Shown: positions 1 through 9,267 of the stretch, one piece after another
Layout of the letters: each line of letters starts with the position of its first letter
How positions within the stretch are numbered: position 1 is the stretch's first letter
NCBI GenBank assembly: GCA_035316325.1
Contig: DATHJB010000024.1
Location: 1-64,000 of the forward strand
Length of the DNA stretch: 64,000 nucleotides
Direction: 5' to 3'
Source: Acidimicrobiales bacterium
Lineage (GTDB): Bacteria > Actinomycetota > Acidimicrobiia > Acidimicrobiales > VFJN01
Notes under the pieces: model-generated
Told to the model about the DNA's origin: nothing
The model's database searches: none
Seen by the model: the letters and a program-made list of their open reading frames with translations, nothing else
Translations under genes and position numbers: made by a program

Positions 1-925
<925 letters not shown>

Positions 926-958
926 GCGCCCTCCCCCGTTCCCGACCGGACCTCTACC

Positions 959-969
959 GATACGGTATC
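959..969. promoter_or_regulatory. 11-bp perfect palindrome between thioesterase and monooxygenase
   Basis: GATAC-G-GTATC is a perfect palindrome in the short gap upstream of the monooxygenase start and touches the thioesterase stop codon. It could be an operator for an internal promoter, but one short copy could also be chance. Confidence 0.25.
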
Positions 970-1813
970 AGCGAGTTTCGGGAGCGCCTCCGAACACCCG
1001 GGCGACGGCGGTCTGGCTGGCGACCGCGACGAGTCGACCCTCGGGCGTCCACACCCGGGCGGCGCCGTGGACGTAGCCGGCGTGACCGAAGTACGGGTCG
1101 ACGTCCACCAGGACCCACGGGCCGGTGGGCGGTGGGCCGCAGCGGATGCTGTTGTCGAGGCTGGTGCCGCCGCCCATGCGCCCGACGGCCCGGAGGACCA
1201 TGGTGGGCACGAAGTCGGCGAGGTACGCCATCGACTCGGGGGTCTGCGCTCCCTCCCGCATGCGCACCCAGATCAGGCCGGGGTCCGTGCGCGGCGCGGC
1301 CTGGCGGAACTCGGCGAGGCCGAAGGGGCCGAAGCGGGCGGTGTCGGCCGGCACCACGCCCGGCGGCAGCCGGTCGAACACCACCCACGGCGGGCACTCG
1401 GCGGGTGGGTCGACGTCGGGGAACCCGTCGAAGTCGGCCGAGAACCCGTCGGTCCGGCCCAGCCCGGCGGACCCGAGGGCGGTGAACACGAGGCGGTCGC
1501 CGACCGTCGCGGTGACCCGCACCTGCGAGGACCGGCCGCCGTGGGCGAGCACCTCGGCGTGGCAGTCGATCCGCTCCCCCAGGCGTGCCTGGCCGACGAA
1601 CTGGGTGGTGGTCCACAGCGGCGGGCGACCGGTGGCGACATCGACCAGCGCCACCGCGGCGGCGAGCCCGGCGCCGCCGTAGAGCTGGCCGTCGAAGCGG
1701 GCCAGCGCCGGCACCAGCTCGAACGAGCACCGGTCGTCGGCGTCCTGGCGGAGCCCCAGCCAGCCCGGGCCGACCAGGGCGTCGGCCGACGACCCGTACA
1801 TCTCAGCCGACAT
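968..1813 (-). CDS. Acyl-CoA thioesterase-like (double hotdog) protein
   Basis: A 281-residue protein resembling the thioesterase-like superfamily (TesB-type double hotdog fold), which hydrolyses acyl-CoA thioesters in the cytosol. An N-terminal hotdog half (about 15-130) contains LYGGAGLAAAVAL and a TTQFVGQARLGERI strand. The C-terminal half contains SLDNSIR and VDVDPYFGHAGYVHG, the usual core of this group, and ends in a short VASQTAVARVF strand. Its start overlaps the end of the upstream LLM gene by 11 bases, so the two are probably translationally coupled. No second copy of the regulon palindrome is present in this operon. The family is likely; the substrate is unknown. Confidence 0.75.
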   Translation of the reverse strand: MSAEMYGSSADALVGPGWLGLRQDADDRCSFELVPALARFDGQLYGGAGLAAAVALVDVATGRPPLWTTTQFVGQARLGERIDCHAEVLAHGGRSSQVRVTATVGDRLVFTALGSAGLGRTDGFSADFDGFPDVDPPAECPPWVVFDRLPPGVVPADTARFGPFGLAEFRQAAPRTDPGLIWVRMREGAQTPESMAYLADFVPTMVLRAVGRMGGGTSLDNSIRCGPPPTGPWVLVDVDPYFGHAGYVHGAARVWTPEGRLVAVASQTAVARVFGGAPETR

Positions 1814-2735
1814 GGGTGGTCACGAGCTCCTTCAGCAGGGCTCGGGTGCGGGCCCGGGAGCCGGGTCGGTCGTCCCCGACCGGGAAGGGCGCCGCCCACA
1901 CGTCGGTCGCTCCCGCGGCGAACAGCTCCTCGATCTGCGCCGCCACCGATGCCTCGTCGCCGACGATGGCAGCGTCCGCCGGCTGCGTCAGGCCGCCGGC
2001 GGCGAGCACCCGCTGGTAGTTCGGCAGCGTGCCGTAGACCGCGAACGCCTGGGCGGCGGCCTGGCGGGCCCCGGCCTCCTCGCCGGGGTCGACGACGGCC
2101 ACCGGCAGCCCGGCGACGATGCGCGGCTCGGGTCGCCCGGCGACCGTGGCCGCCTCCCGCAGGCGGGGAGCGATGAGGTCCTCGATCGCGGTGGCGTTGG
2201 CCATCCAGGTCACGGTGCCGTCGGCGTGGGTGCCGGCGACCCGGAGGAGGCGAGGGGCCAGGGCGGCGACGAGCAGGGGGATGGGCAGCGCGGGCTGGGT
2301 GGCCGGTCCGGCGATGCGCACGTGGAAGTCGTCGCCGTCGAAGGCCACGTCCTCGTCCCGCAACAGCGGCGCCAGGATCTGGACGTACTCCTCGGTGTGG
2401 CGTCCAGGGCGCTCGTAGGACAGGCCGTAGGCGTCCTCGACGACCGGTCGATGCGACGGGCCGACGCCGAGCGTGAAGCCCGGCCGACCGAACGCCGCGG
2501 CCACCGACGCCGCCCGCCGCGCCATGGCCACCGGATGCATCGCGTAGGTCTGCAGGATCGCCGTCCCCAGCTCGATCCGCTCGGTCGCCCGCCCGGCGAG
2601 CGCCATGGCGACCAGCGGGTCGCCACCGATCGCTCCGGCGTACCAGAGGCTGGTGAACCCGTCGGCCTCGGCCCGCCGAGCCTGTTCGATCATCTTGTCG
2701 ACGCTCGCGGCGCCCCCCGGCAGTCCAATGCGCAT
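1803..2735 (-). CDS. LLM class F420-dependent oxidoreductase
   Basis: A 310-residue TIM-barrel oxidoreductase of the luciferase-like monooxygenase superfamily. Actinobacterial members of this type usually use coenzyme F420 for hydride transfer. It opens with MRIGLPGG and continues with a barrel core including RAEADGFTSLWYAG, IELGTAI, and RPGFTLGVGPSH near 100, typical of F420 LLM proteins. The ATG at 2735 is preferred over a codon 27 bases upstream because a TAACTT -10 box ends 7 bases before it, giving a leaderless mRNA. It is the first gene of the thioesterase and monooxygenase operon. The cofactor is inferred from the family, not shown. Confidence 0.8.
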   Translation of the reverse strand: MRIGLPGGAASVDKMIEQARRAEADGFTSLWYAGAIGGDPLVAMALAGRATERIELGTAILQTYAMHPVAMARRAASVAAAFGRPGFTLGVGPSHRPVVEDAYGLSYERPGRHTEEYVQILAPLLRDEDVAFDGDDFHVRIAGPATQPALPIPLLVAALAPRLLRVAGTHADGTVTWMANATAIEDLIAPRLREAATVAGRPEPRIVAGLPVAVVDPGEEAGARQAAAQAFAVYGTLPNYQRVLAAGGLTQPADAAIVGDEASVAAQIEELFAAGATDVWAAPFPVGDDRPGSRARTRALLKELVTTHVG

Positions 2736-2742
2736 GGGCCGC

Positions 2743-2748
2743 AAGTTA
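2743..2748 (-). promoter_or_regulatory. -10 box of a leaderless promoter for the LLM gene
   Basis: On the minus strand TAACTT is followed by 7 bases and then the ATG at 2735. The spacing matches other leaderless starts in this window. Confidence 0.5.
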
Positions 2749-2809
2749 TCGGCGGCTGCCACACTGAGGCACCGGTCACCGGGCCGGCCGCAGGGGAAGG
2801 GACGTTGAC

Positions 2810-3892
2810 ATGGACGCGACCACCGATCCGTCGAGCGCCACCCGCACGATCACGCTGCTCGACGACGCCGTCACCGAGGTGGCCGTGGCCGTCGACGGCG
2901 AGCAGGTCGTGCTGGCGCCGGCCGACCTCGCGGCCGTGCTGGGCTGGGAGCTCGAGCCGGAGGGACTCTGCCGCGGCGACGTGTGCGTGCCCGTCCGGGA
3001 CCGGTCACTGGTGGAGCCGGCCGGCGAGGGCAACGGTGTGTCGCTCCACGGGGTGGCCGCGGCGCTGGATCGGCCGCTGGTCGTCGACCTCGACGCCGGG
3101 GTCGCCGCGATCGGCCCGGGCCGGTCGAGCCGCCGCCAGGCCCTGGCGGGCGGGCCGCTGCCCGAGCTGGCGCTGCCGGACGTCGACGGCCAGATCGTCG
3201 ACCTGGCGTCGCTGCAGGGACGCAAGGCGATCCTGGTCGCCTTCGCCACCTGGTGCGGGTGCCGCGACGACCTGCCGGGCTGGCAGGCCCTCCAGGACGA
3301 CCTCGGCGACGACGTCGCCGTCGTGGCGGTCGCGCTGGACGAGGACGCCGAGGACGTGCGGCCCTTCGCCGAGCCGGTGACCCTGCCGGTGCTGGTCGAC
3401 CGCGACCACGTCGTCTCGGACCGGCTGGGCATCTCCAACGTGCCCGCCGTGGTGTGGGTCGACGAGGACGGCTGCGTGGCCCGGCCGCCGACGGTGGCGT
3501 TCGGGACCGACAAGTGGACGGAGTACACCGGCGTGCCCTCGGGGCCGCACCTCGACGCCGTCCGCCGGTGGGTGCGCGACGGCCAGGTCCCCGAGGGACG
3601 TGCGAACGCGGCCGCAGGGGGATCTGGCACGGAGGTCGGCGACCTCAGCGAGGACCAAGAGGCGGCGCGGCTGTGGTTCCGCATCGCCACCCACCTGCGC
3701 CGCCAGGGCCGCGACGACGAGGCGGCCGAGCGCTTCGCCCGGGCGGCCGAGCTGGCACCCGTGGACTTCACCGTGGCCCGGGCCGCCATGCCTCTGACGG
3801 GACGCGACCCCTTCGGCCCGGACTTCTTCGAGCTCTACCGTCGCTGGCGGGAGGCGGGCGCACCGTTCCACGGCCTCGACCCGGACCGGTAG
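2810..3892 (+). CDS. Thioredoxin-like redoxin protein with C-terminal TPR-like region
   Basis: A 360-residue cytosolic protein with three parts. Residues 1-115 are an unrecognised beta-rich N-terminal region. A redoxin (AhpC/TSA-like) domain spans about 115-265, with PELALPDVDGQ, the active-site stretch FATWCGCRDDLPGW, and SNVPAVVWVDEDG containing the cis-proline loop. A short TPR-like helical pair (about 285-340) includes EAARLWFRIATHLRRQGRDD. The WCGC segment spaces two cysteines by one residue instead of the CXXC of thioredoxins. A ribosome site (GGGAAGGGACG) precedes the ATG at 2810. It is divergent from the LLM operon. A role as a thiol reductase or peroxidase is inferred from the fold only. 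Confidence 0.75.
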   Translation: MDATTDPSSATRTITLLDDAVTEVAVAVDGEQVVLAPADLAAVLGWELEPEGLCRGDVCVPVRDRSLVEPAGEGNGVSLHGVAAALDRPLVVDLDAGVAAIGPGRSSRRQALAGGPLPELALPDVDGQIVDLASLQGRKAILVAFATWCGCRDDLPGWQALQDDLGDDVAVVAVALDEDAEDVRPFAEPVTLPVLVDRDHVVSDRLGISNVPAVVWVDEDGCVARPPTVAFGTDKWTEYTGVPSGPHLDAVRRWVRDGQVPEGRANAAAGGSGTEVGDLSEDQEAARLWFRIATHLRRQGRDDEAAERFARAAELAPVDFTVARAAMPLTGRDPFGPDFFELYRRWREAGAPFHGLDPDR

Positions 3893-3911
3893 GACGCTCC
3901 CCCTTCCCGCT

Positions 3912-3931
3912 GACCCCGTCGAACCGGGGTC
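3912..3931 (+). terminator. Hairpin after the redoxin gene
   Basis: GACCCCG and CGGGGTC form a perfect 7-bp stem around a 6-base loop, directly before the promoter of the next gene. There is no U-tract, so termination is only likely. Confidence 0.4.
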
Positions 3932-3934
3932 GAG

Positions 3935-3963
3935 TTGACTAAATAACGGGCGCTCTTTATGTT
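3935..3963 (+). promoter_or_regulatory. Promoter of the TetR/ferritin-like operon, leaderless
   Basis: TTGACT (3935-3940), a 17-base spacer and TATGTT (3958-3963) form a good sigma-70-type promoter. The ATG of the TetR gene is 7 bases after the -10 box, where transcription should start. Confidence 0.65.
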
Positions 3964-3969
3964 GGCGGC

Positions 3970-4569
3970 ATGGGACGCATCGCCGGGGTCTCCCCCACCG
4001 AGACACGGGAGCGGCTGCTCGACGCCGCCGCCCGCGTGTTCGAGCTCAAGGGCTACGAGGGCGCGACCGTCGCCCAGATCGCCCAGGAGGCCGGCGTCAC
4101 CAGCGGCGCCATCTACGCCCACTACGCCAGCAAGGCCGAGCTCCTCGTCGACGCGCTGCGGGCCCATCGCGAGCGGGCCATCGCTGCGCTGTTCCCGCCC
4201 GGCAGCCGCACCGACGCCGCCAGCCTCCTGATCACCCTCGGCTCCCGTCTCGGCACCGACGAGCAGAACGCCACCGCGCTCCTCGCCGAGGCCCTGCTGG
4301 CATCCCGCCGCGACGCGGCGCTCAGCCAGGTGCTCGCCGCCACCCTCGCCGAGCGGGAGCAGCTCATGGCGGGGCTGATCGCCGACGGACAGGCCGCCGG
4401 GGACCTGATCGAGGACGTCTCGCCCGAGGTCGCCGCCCGCTTCGCCCTCATGCTCGGCCTCGGCTCGATGCTCGTCCGGACCCTCGACCTGCCCACGGCC
4501 GACCCGGCCGAGTGGACCGACTTCATGCGCCGCATCGTCGGCGCCTTCACGCAGGAGACGACCCCATGA
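3970..4569 (+). CDS. TetR/AcrR family transcriptional regulator
   Basis: A 199-residue one-domain TetR regulator. The N-terminal HTH (about residues 8-55) reads TRERLLDAAARVFELKGYEG, then ATVAQIAQEAGV, then GAIYAHYASKAELL, the canonical pattern. The C-terminal helices should form the ligand pocket and dimer interface. The gene starts at the predicted transcription start and overlaps the next ORF by four bases (ATGA), so it is cotranscribed and coupled with the diiron protein it may control. The regulon palindrome seen in the rest of the window is missing from its promoter, which argues against this protein being the regulon repressor. Confidence 0.9.
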   Translation: MGRIAGVSPTETRERLLDAAARVFELKGYEGATVAQIAQEAGVTSGAIYAHYASKAELLVDALRAHRERAIAALFPPGSRTDAASLLITLGSRLGTDEQNATALLAEALLASRRDAALSQVLAATLAEREQLMAGLIADGQAAGDLIEDVSPEVAARFALMLGLGSMLVRTLDLPTADPAEWTDFMRRIVGAFTQETTP

Positions 4570-5669
4570 CCTCCCTCGACCGCGACGTCAACAGCGTCGA
4601 CGAGATCGTCGTCGAACGCGACCCCGCCGTCCTCGCCGCCGTGATCCACGAGATCGAGCTGCACAGCGACGTGCTGCTCACCTGGGACTACGAGCGCAGC
4701 CGGACCGCGCTGGTGAAGCTCTACGAGAAGGCCAAGACCTCCCAGTGGAACGGCACAACCGACCTGCCGTGGGACACCGAGGTCGACTGGGACAAGCTGG
4801 CCGACGAGGCCGCCCGCCAGAACGAGCGGTTCCAGCCCCTGCGCGACATCGAGGGCTCCCCACTCGCCAAGTGGGGCGACAAGGAGTGGCGCGCCTTCTC
4901 CGTCGAGATGCAGACCGCCCTGCTGTCGCAGTTCCTCCACGGCGAGCAGGGCGCGCTCGTGTGCACCGGCCTCATCACCGCGACCGTGCCGTGGATCGAC
5001 GCCAAGTACTACGCCGCCACCCAGGTGATGGACGAGGCCCGCCACGTCGAGGTCTTCGGCCGGTACATCCAGGAGAAGACCAACGGGCAGTACCCGATCA
5101 GCCCGCAGCTCGGCGGCCTGCTCGACGACATCATCCGCGACGGCCGCTGGGACATCACCTACCTCGGCATGCAGATCATGGTCGAGGGCCTGGCGCTGGC
5201 CGCCTTCGGGTTCATGCACATGCTCACCACCGAGCCCCTGCTCAAGCAGCTGCTGCGCTACGTGATGTCGGACGAGGCCCGCCACGTGGCCTTCGGGGTC
5301 CTGTCGCTGAAGGAGTTCTACGACGGCCTCGGCAGCACGGAGATCCGGGAGCGCCAGGAGTTCGCCTTCGAGGCCGCGGTCCGGCTCCGCAACCGGTTCA
5401 TGGTCCAGGACGTGTGGGAGCGGCTCGGCGCCGACCCCAAGGAGGTGGTGGCGTTCCTGAACGCCAACCCGAACCCGGGCCAGGAGCTGTTCCAGACGAT
5501 GCTGTTCTCGAAGATCGTCCCCAACGCCAAGAAGCTCGGCCTCCTCGACGCCGGCGACGGCTGGCTCCGCCAGAAGTTCACCGAGATCGGCATCATCCAG
5601 TTCGAGAACTGGGTCGACACCAGCGAGGAGTACTCGTCGCTGGACGCCGTCGCCGCCGACCGCGCCTGA
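4566..5669 (+). CDS. Diiron ferritin-like (ribonucleotide reductase-like fold) oxidase/oxygenase
   Basis: A 367-residue ferritin-like protein that should bind two irons in a four-helix bundle. The ligand pattern is complete: FLHGEQGA supplies a glutamate near residue 137, MDEARHVEVF supplies an E-x-x-H pair near 160, VEGLAL a glutamate near 210, and SDEARHVAFG a second E-x-x-H pair near 245. Length and pattern resemble uncharacterised actinobacterial ferritin-like proteins and, more loosely, AurF-type N-oxygenases. It starts at an ATG overlapping the TetR stop codon and is probably induced through that regulator. The substrate is unknown; a storage role is unlikely because the chain is too long for ferritin. 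Confidence 0.75.
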   Translation: MTSLDRDVNSVDEIVVERDPAVLAAVIHEIELHSDVLLTWDYERSRTALVKLYEKAKTSQWNGTTDLPWDTEVDWDKLADEAARQNERFQPLRDIEGSPLAKWGDKEWRAFSVEMQTALLSQFLHGEQGALVCTGLITATVPWIDAKYYAATQVMDEARHVEVFGRYIQEKTNGQYPISPQLGGLLDDIIRDGRWDITYLGMQIMVEGLALAAFGFMHMLTTEPLLKQLLRYVMSDEARHVAFGVLSLKEFYDGLGSTEIRERQEFAFEAAVRLRNRFMVQDVWERLGADPKEVVAFLNANPNPGQELFQTMLFSKIVPNAKKLGLLDAGDGWLRQKFTEIGIIQFENWVDTSEEYSSLDAVAADRA

Positions 5670-5761
5670 GCACGCGGTTCACGGGGTCGCGTAGCCGGCC
5701 GTGGCGGGTGGAGCATCAGGTGCCAAACGGAAGGCCTCCGAACGCGGGATGATGTGGAGGA

Positions 5762-7555
5762 ATGGATGTTCGGCGGGTCCATGGGTTGTTGCGGGCGGTG
5801 CGGGCGTTGCGGCGGGGCGAGGGCACCCGGGCGAAGCAGCACACCGCGTCGCTCCCGGCCGAGCTGACCGACCTGCTCGGGTTGCCGCTCGCCGACGTGT
5901 GCGCAACGCTCGCGGCGCGGGTCCGCGCCGACACCAGCGACCTGCGGGCGGCGGAGGCCTGCGTCCGGTTCTACGGGCTGGGTCGCCTCCCCGAGGGCAT
6001 CGATGCCATCGCCGCCACCATGCCCCGGGTGCACGGCGACGTCGGGCGGCCTCTGCGGGCCCGCCGGGTGGGCGAGCTGCTGGTCGAGGCCGAAGCCGCG
6101 CTGGCCGCGGCGCTCGGTCGGGCGGGGCTCCGCGTCGACCCGGTGGCTGTGGCGGTGCCGGACGTGGAGGAGGTGTTCGCCGCCGGCGCCGGCGCCGACG
6201 CCACTGACGCCGGGGCCCTGGACCGGCTCCGGGTGATGCTGACGGCCTGGGCCGACGTCCCCGACGAGGACCACGAGTCGGCCGCGGCGCTGCTGCTCTT
6301 CGAGCACGACCACGGCCTCCGGGTGGCGGATCTCGTGGTCCACCCGGAGACCCGCCGGCGCCGACGTCGCCGCGCCCAGGCGATCGTGGAGGTCGCCGTC
6401 CAGCGCCGCTGCCGGGGCCATGACCGGCGCTCCTCCCCCATCGTCGACCCGAACGTCGACGGACTCCTCGGGCCGCGCCTGCACGTGGCCGACGCCGGGG
6501 TGTGGGCCGCGCTCGACCACGTGTGCCGGCTGCCCGACGGCGACGGCCACGACCGCGAGGCGCTCGTCGACGCGGCGGCCTATGCCCACACGCTGGCCCA
6601 GGCGGGATCGCCGCACGCGCCGGCGGTGCTCGGGGCGGTCCGCCACGCCGTGCTCACCTCACCGGTGCCGCTCCCGGTCGGCCTGGTGACGAGGCCGCTG
6701 GTCTCCTCCGCCGTCTACGCCCGGCTGAACGACGACCCGGCGGGTGTGCCGGCGGCCTGGGAGGCGATCCGGCTCACCCGGCTGGCCCTCGCCGGCGCGG
6801 CCCAGCCCGCCGACGCGCCGCAGGTGACGTCGAACGCCCTGCGGGCCTTCCAGGAGCTCGCCGAGCTGTACGGCCGGCTCGGGCTCCCGCACCGGGCCAT
6901 GACGACGCTGGCCCACGCCTACGAGCTGCTGCGGGCGCGGGGCGACCCGGAGCAGGAGGAGGAGCCCGGCGGTTGGCTCCAGCAGCTGCTGTTCTCGCAG
7001 GGGATGATCCAGGGCCACGCCGCCCGGGCGGCGCCGCACTCCGCGCCCGGTGCGAACGCCCGCCGCTGGATGGCGCAGGCGCAGGCGGCCGAGATCCGGT
7101 CCGCAGAGCTGGTGTGGGAGCAGCCGCTGCTCCCGCCGGAGTGGGGCCTGTCGGCGGAGGCGATCCTGGCCGGCCTGGTGGTGCAGGAGGTCGAGGCCCA
7201 CGTGGCCGAGGGCGACGGGTCGGCGGCCGCCCGGGCCCGCGCCCGGGCGCGTCGCCTCATCGCCGGCAACGAGGCAGGCTGGCGGGGCCACGGCGCACCC
7301 GGGATCGCGATGGCGCAGTCGGCCCGGCTGCGGACCGTGCGGGCGGCGTGCCGGCTGGCCCTCGTCGACGGCGACCTCGACGGCTACGTCGCCGAGCGAT
7401 CCCGCCTGCCCACGTCGGGTGGCCCCGGGCTCCTGGCCGAGGATGCCGACGACCTCGCCGACCTGGAGACCACCGCCGCCCGCCGCGGCATCCGTCCCCT
7501 CCACCTGGCCGGTCCCAGCCGCCACCGCACCGCTCGCACCGCGCGCACCGCCTGA
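5762..7555 (+). CDS. Hypothetical 597-residue protein, helical repeats
   Basis: I do not recognise this protein. It is rich in alanine, leucine and arginine and looks all-helical. A run of arginines (RRRRRRRAQ) lies near residue 203, and the middle and C-terminal parts have TPR-like stretches such as AFQELAELYGRLGLPHRAM. There is no signal peptide or clear membrane segment. A strong ribosome site (GTGGAGGA) sits 1-8 bases before the ATG. It faces the dual-HTH regulator gene across a shared hairpin terminator. Its reading frame is long and uses G/C-ending codons like its neighbours, so it is probably real, but no function can be given. Confidence 0.6.
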   Translation: MDVRRVHGLLRAVRALRRGEGTRAKQHTASLPAELTDLLGLPLADVCATLAARVRADTSDLRAAEACVRFYGLGRLPEGIDAIAATMPRVHGDVGRPLRARRVGELLVEAEAALAAALGRAGLRVDPVAVAVPDVEEVFAAGAGADATDAGALDRLRVMLTAWADVPDEDHESAAALLLFEHDHGLRVADLVVHPETRRRRRRRAQAIVEVAVQRRCRGHDRRSSPIVDPNVDGLLGPRLHVADAGVWAALDHVCRLPDGDGHDREALVDAAAYAHTLAQAGSPHAPAVLGAVRHAVLTSPVPLPVGLVTRPLVSSAVYARLNDDPAGVPAAWEAIRLTRLALAGAAQPADAPQVTSNALRAFQELAELYGRLGLPHRAMTTLAHAYELLRARGDPEQEEEPGGWLQQLLFSQGMIQGHAARAAPHSAPGANARRWMAQAQAAEIRSAELVWEQPLLPPEWGLSAEAILAGLVVQEVEAHVAEGDGSAAARARARARRLIAGNEAGWRGHGAPGIAMAQSARLRTVRAACRLALVDGDLDGYVAERSRLPTSGGPGLLAEDADDLADLETTAARRGIRPLHLAGPSRHRTARTARTA

Positions 7556-7660
7556 GGCCCGGGGTTCACAGACTCCGGGACGACCGTCGACAGCGGCTCC
7601 CGCGAAGTCGAACCTGGGGAGGCTTGCGCCAGGTCGCCCTCCAGGCGCAGGCCGGGTCGA

Positions 7661-7704
7661 GGAGGGTGGTGTCGTGATCGCGGCGGCAGCGACACCACCC
7701 CTCC
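7661..7704. terminator. Bidirectional hairpin terminator
   Basis: GGAGGGTGGTGTCG (7661-7674) pairs with 7690-7704 with one bulged C. It lies between the ends of two convergent genes, so it can end both transcripts. Confidence 0.6.
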
Positions 7705-7722
7705 GCCCGGCTCCGCCCGGCC

Positions 7723-9099
7723 TCAGTCGAACCGGTGCAGGAGCTGCTCGAAGTCCGCCACCGTGCGGCCGAACAGGCCCAGGAGCAGCTCGTGGACGGG
7801 GGCGTCGCCGCGGGTGCTGAGGTCGTCGACGTTGCGCCAGCCCCAGTTGACGTCCCGGCCGTCCGGACGGGCGCCGACGCCCGCCCGCACCCGCCAGCCC
7901 GTCGGGCACGACACCAGGAGCGACCCCTTCGTCCGGGTCGCCCGCCGGCACGTGAGGGTGGTCCCCGGCCGGGCGATCACCTGCTTGCTGTGCATCCCGA
8001 ACGTGAGCTGCACCAGGGCGGGCGTCGATCCCTCCGCCACGAGGGTGACCCAGATGGGCCCGATCCAGTAGCCGGGGAAGCCGACGACGATCGGCGACCG
8101 CCCACCCGTGACGCCCACCTCCTCCACGCAGGTGAGGCCGTCGGCGCCGTAGACGCTGTCGAGCCGGGAGCGGAGCAGGCGCGCCCGGGGACTCCCGCCC
8201 CGCTCGAGCACCCGCACCTGGTCGTCGCTGACGGGGTGGTCGGGCAGCAGCTCGGTCGCCAGCTGGGCGGCGTCGGCCTGGCTGAAGCCCCGGGCCTCGC
8301 GCAGCGTCCGGAGCGCCGGGCCGTCGAACGGGCGGGGGTCGTGGAGGGCCACCGGGGGCTGCACGGTGAGGTCGGCGACGTACGTCTTCGGCTCCGTCGC
8401 GCTGAACACCTGCCGGACGAGCTCGGGCCTCTGGCCGAACAGGTCGAGCACCGCCGTGGCGAACCGGGGGTCCCGCCGGAAGCGGGCGACGACGTCCGGG
8501 TCGACCAGGCCGACCGGCGACTGCCCGCCGTTCGAGAGCCGTGCCACGTTCACGGCCTCGAAGCACGGAACCTCGAACATGTCGGGGATCCGGCCCTGCC
8601 CGAAGTCGACCCAGCCGGGCTCCCGCAGGTGGACCCACACCGGCGGGTTCGGCATCGAGACCGGCGACGTCACGAAGAAGCCCCGGTCGTCGCAGTCGGA
8701 GGAGCAGTCGAACGCGAACGCGCCCCACAGGAGCAGGGCGTCGACCCGTCCCCGGCCCGGGCGGGGTCGCAGCCACGCCCAGTGGGGCCGGCTCGGGCCC
8801 TGAGGGTTGTGCGCCCACACCGTGCCGGCCGGCAGGCCGTCCGGCTTGTCGAGGGCGAGGGCCAGGTCGAGGAGCGCACCTTCCGCTCCGTACTGGGCGT
8901 CGAGCGCCCGGAGGTGCGTGAGGCTGATCCGGCGGGCGCCGGTCTCCCACATGCTGGCCAATCCCTCGGAGATGCCCAGGCGCGCCGCCACCGTCGCCTG
9001 GCTGAGCCCCGCCACGCGGGTCCGCCAGGCGTGGAGCAGGCAGGCCTGCGCCTGGAACCGACCGGCGACGACCCGCCGAGCGGAGCGAGCCACAACCAT
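7723..9099 (-). CDS. Regulator-like protein with two XRE-type HTH domains
   Basis: A 458-residue protein with two Cro/C1-type HTH regions. The first (about 18-70) includes GLSQATVAARLGISEGLASM; the second (about 261-321) includes LREARGFSQADAAQL and VLERGGSPRARLL. Each is followed by a similar phrase with YGAE/YGAD, so the protein looks like an internal duplication with about 190 residues between the copies. The middle and C-terminal parts contain aromatic-rich beta stretches (VWVHLREPGWVDFG, GYWIGPIWVTLV) of unknown fold. The ATG at 9099 has an AAAGGGGG ribosome site about 12 bases upstream; a GTG cluster just upstream is an alternative start. The open frame continues further upstream, but that part is antisense to the acyl-CoA dehydrogenase gene. 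Targets are unknown. Confidence 0.65.
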   Translation of the reverse strand: MVVARSARRVVAGRFQAQACLLHAWRTRVAGLSQATVAARLGISEGLASMWETGARRISLTHLRALDAQYGAEGALLDLALALDKPDGLPAGTVWAHNPQGPSRPHWAWLRPRPGRGRVDALLLWGAFAFDCSSDCDDRGFFVTSPVSMPNPPVWVHLREPGWVDFGQGRIPDMFEVPCFEAVNVARLSNGGQSPVGLVDPDVVARFRRDPRFATAVLDLFGQRPELVRQVFSATEPKTYVADLTVQPPVALHDPRPFDGPALRTLREARGFSQADAAQLATELLPDHPVSDDQVRVLERGGSPRARLLRSRLDSVYGADGLTCVEEVGVTGGRSPIVVGFPGYWIGPIWVTLVAEGSTPALVQLTFGMHSKQVIARPGTTLTCRRATRTKGSLLVSCPTGWRVRAGVGARPDGRDVNWGWRNVDDLSTRGDAPVHELLLGLFGRTVADFEQLLHRFD

Positions 9100-9239
9100 C
9101 ACCGCCACCACCGAACCCCCTTTCCACCGCCCTCCCAGCGTGCCCGCTCCCCTACGCCCACACCTCGAAGGTGCCGAAAAGTGTGACAGGTGGGCCGGAT
9201 GCTCCCATCGCCCACGTCCTGCCGAGCAAGCCCGGAAAT

Positions 9240-9253
9240 TGACGTGACTGTCA
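9240..9253. promoter_or_regulatory. Regulon operator 1 (acyl-CoA dehydrogenase promoter)
   Basis: TGACGTGACTGTCA lies just before the -10 box TACGTT (9256-9261), which ends 6 bases before the ATG at 9268. Bound repressor would cover the promoter. Confidence 0.65.
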
Positions 9254-9267
9254 GATACGTTGGCGGC

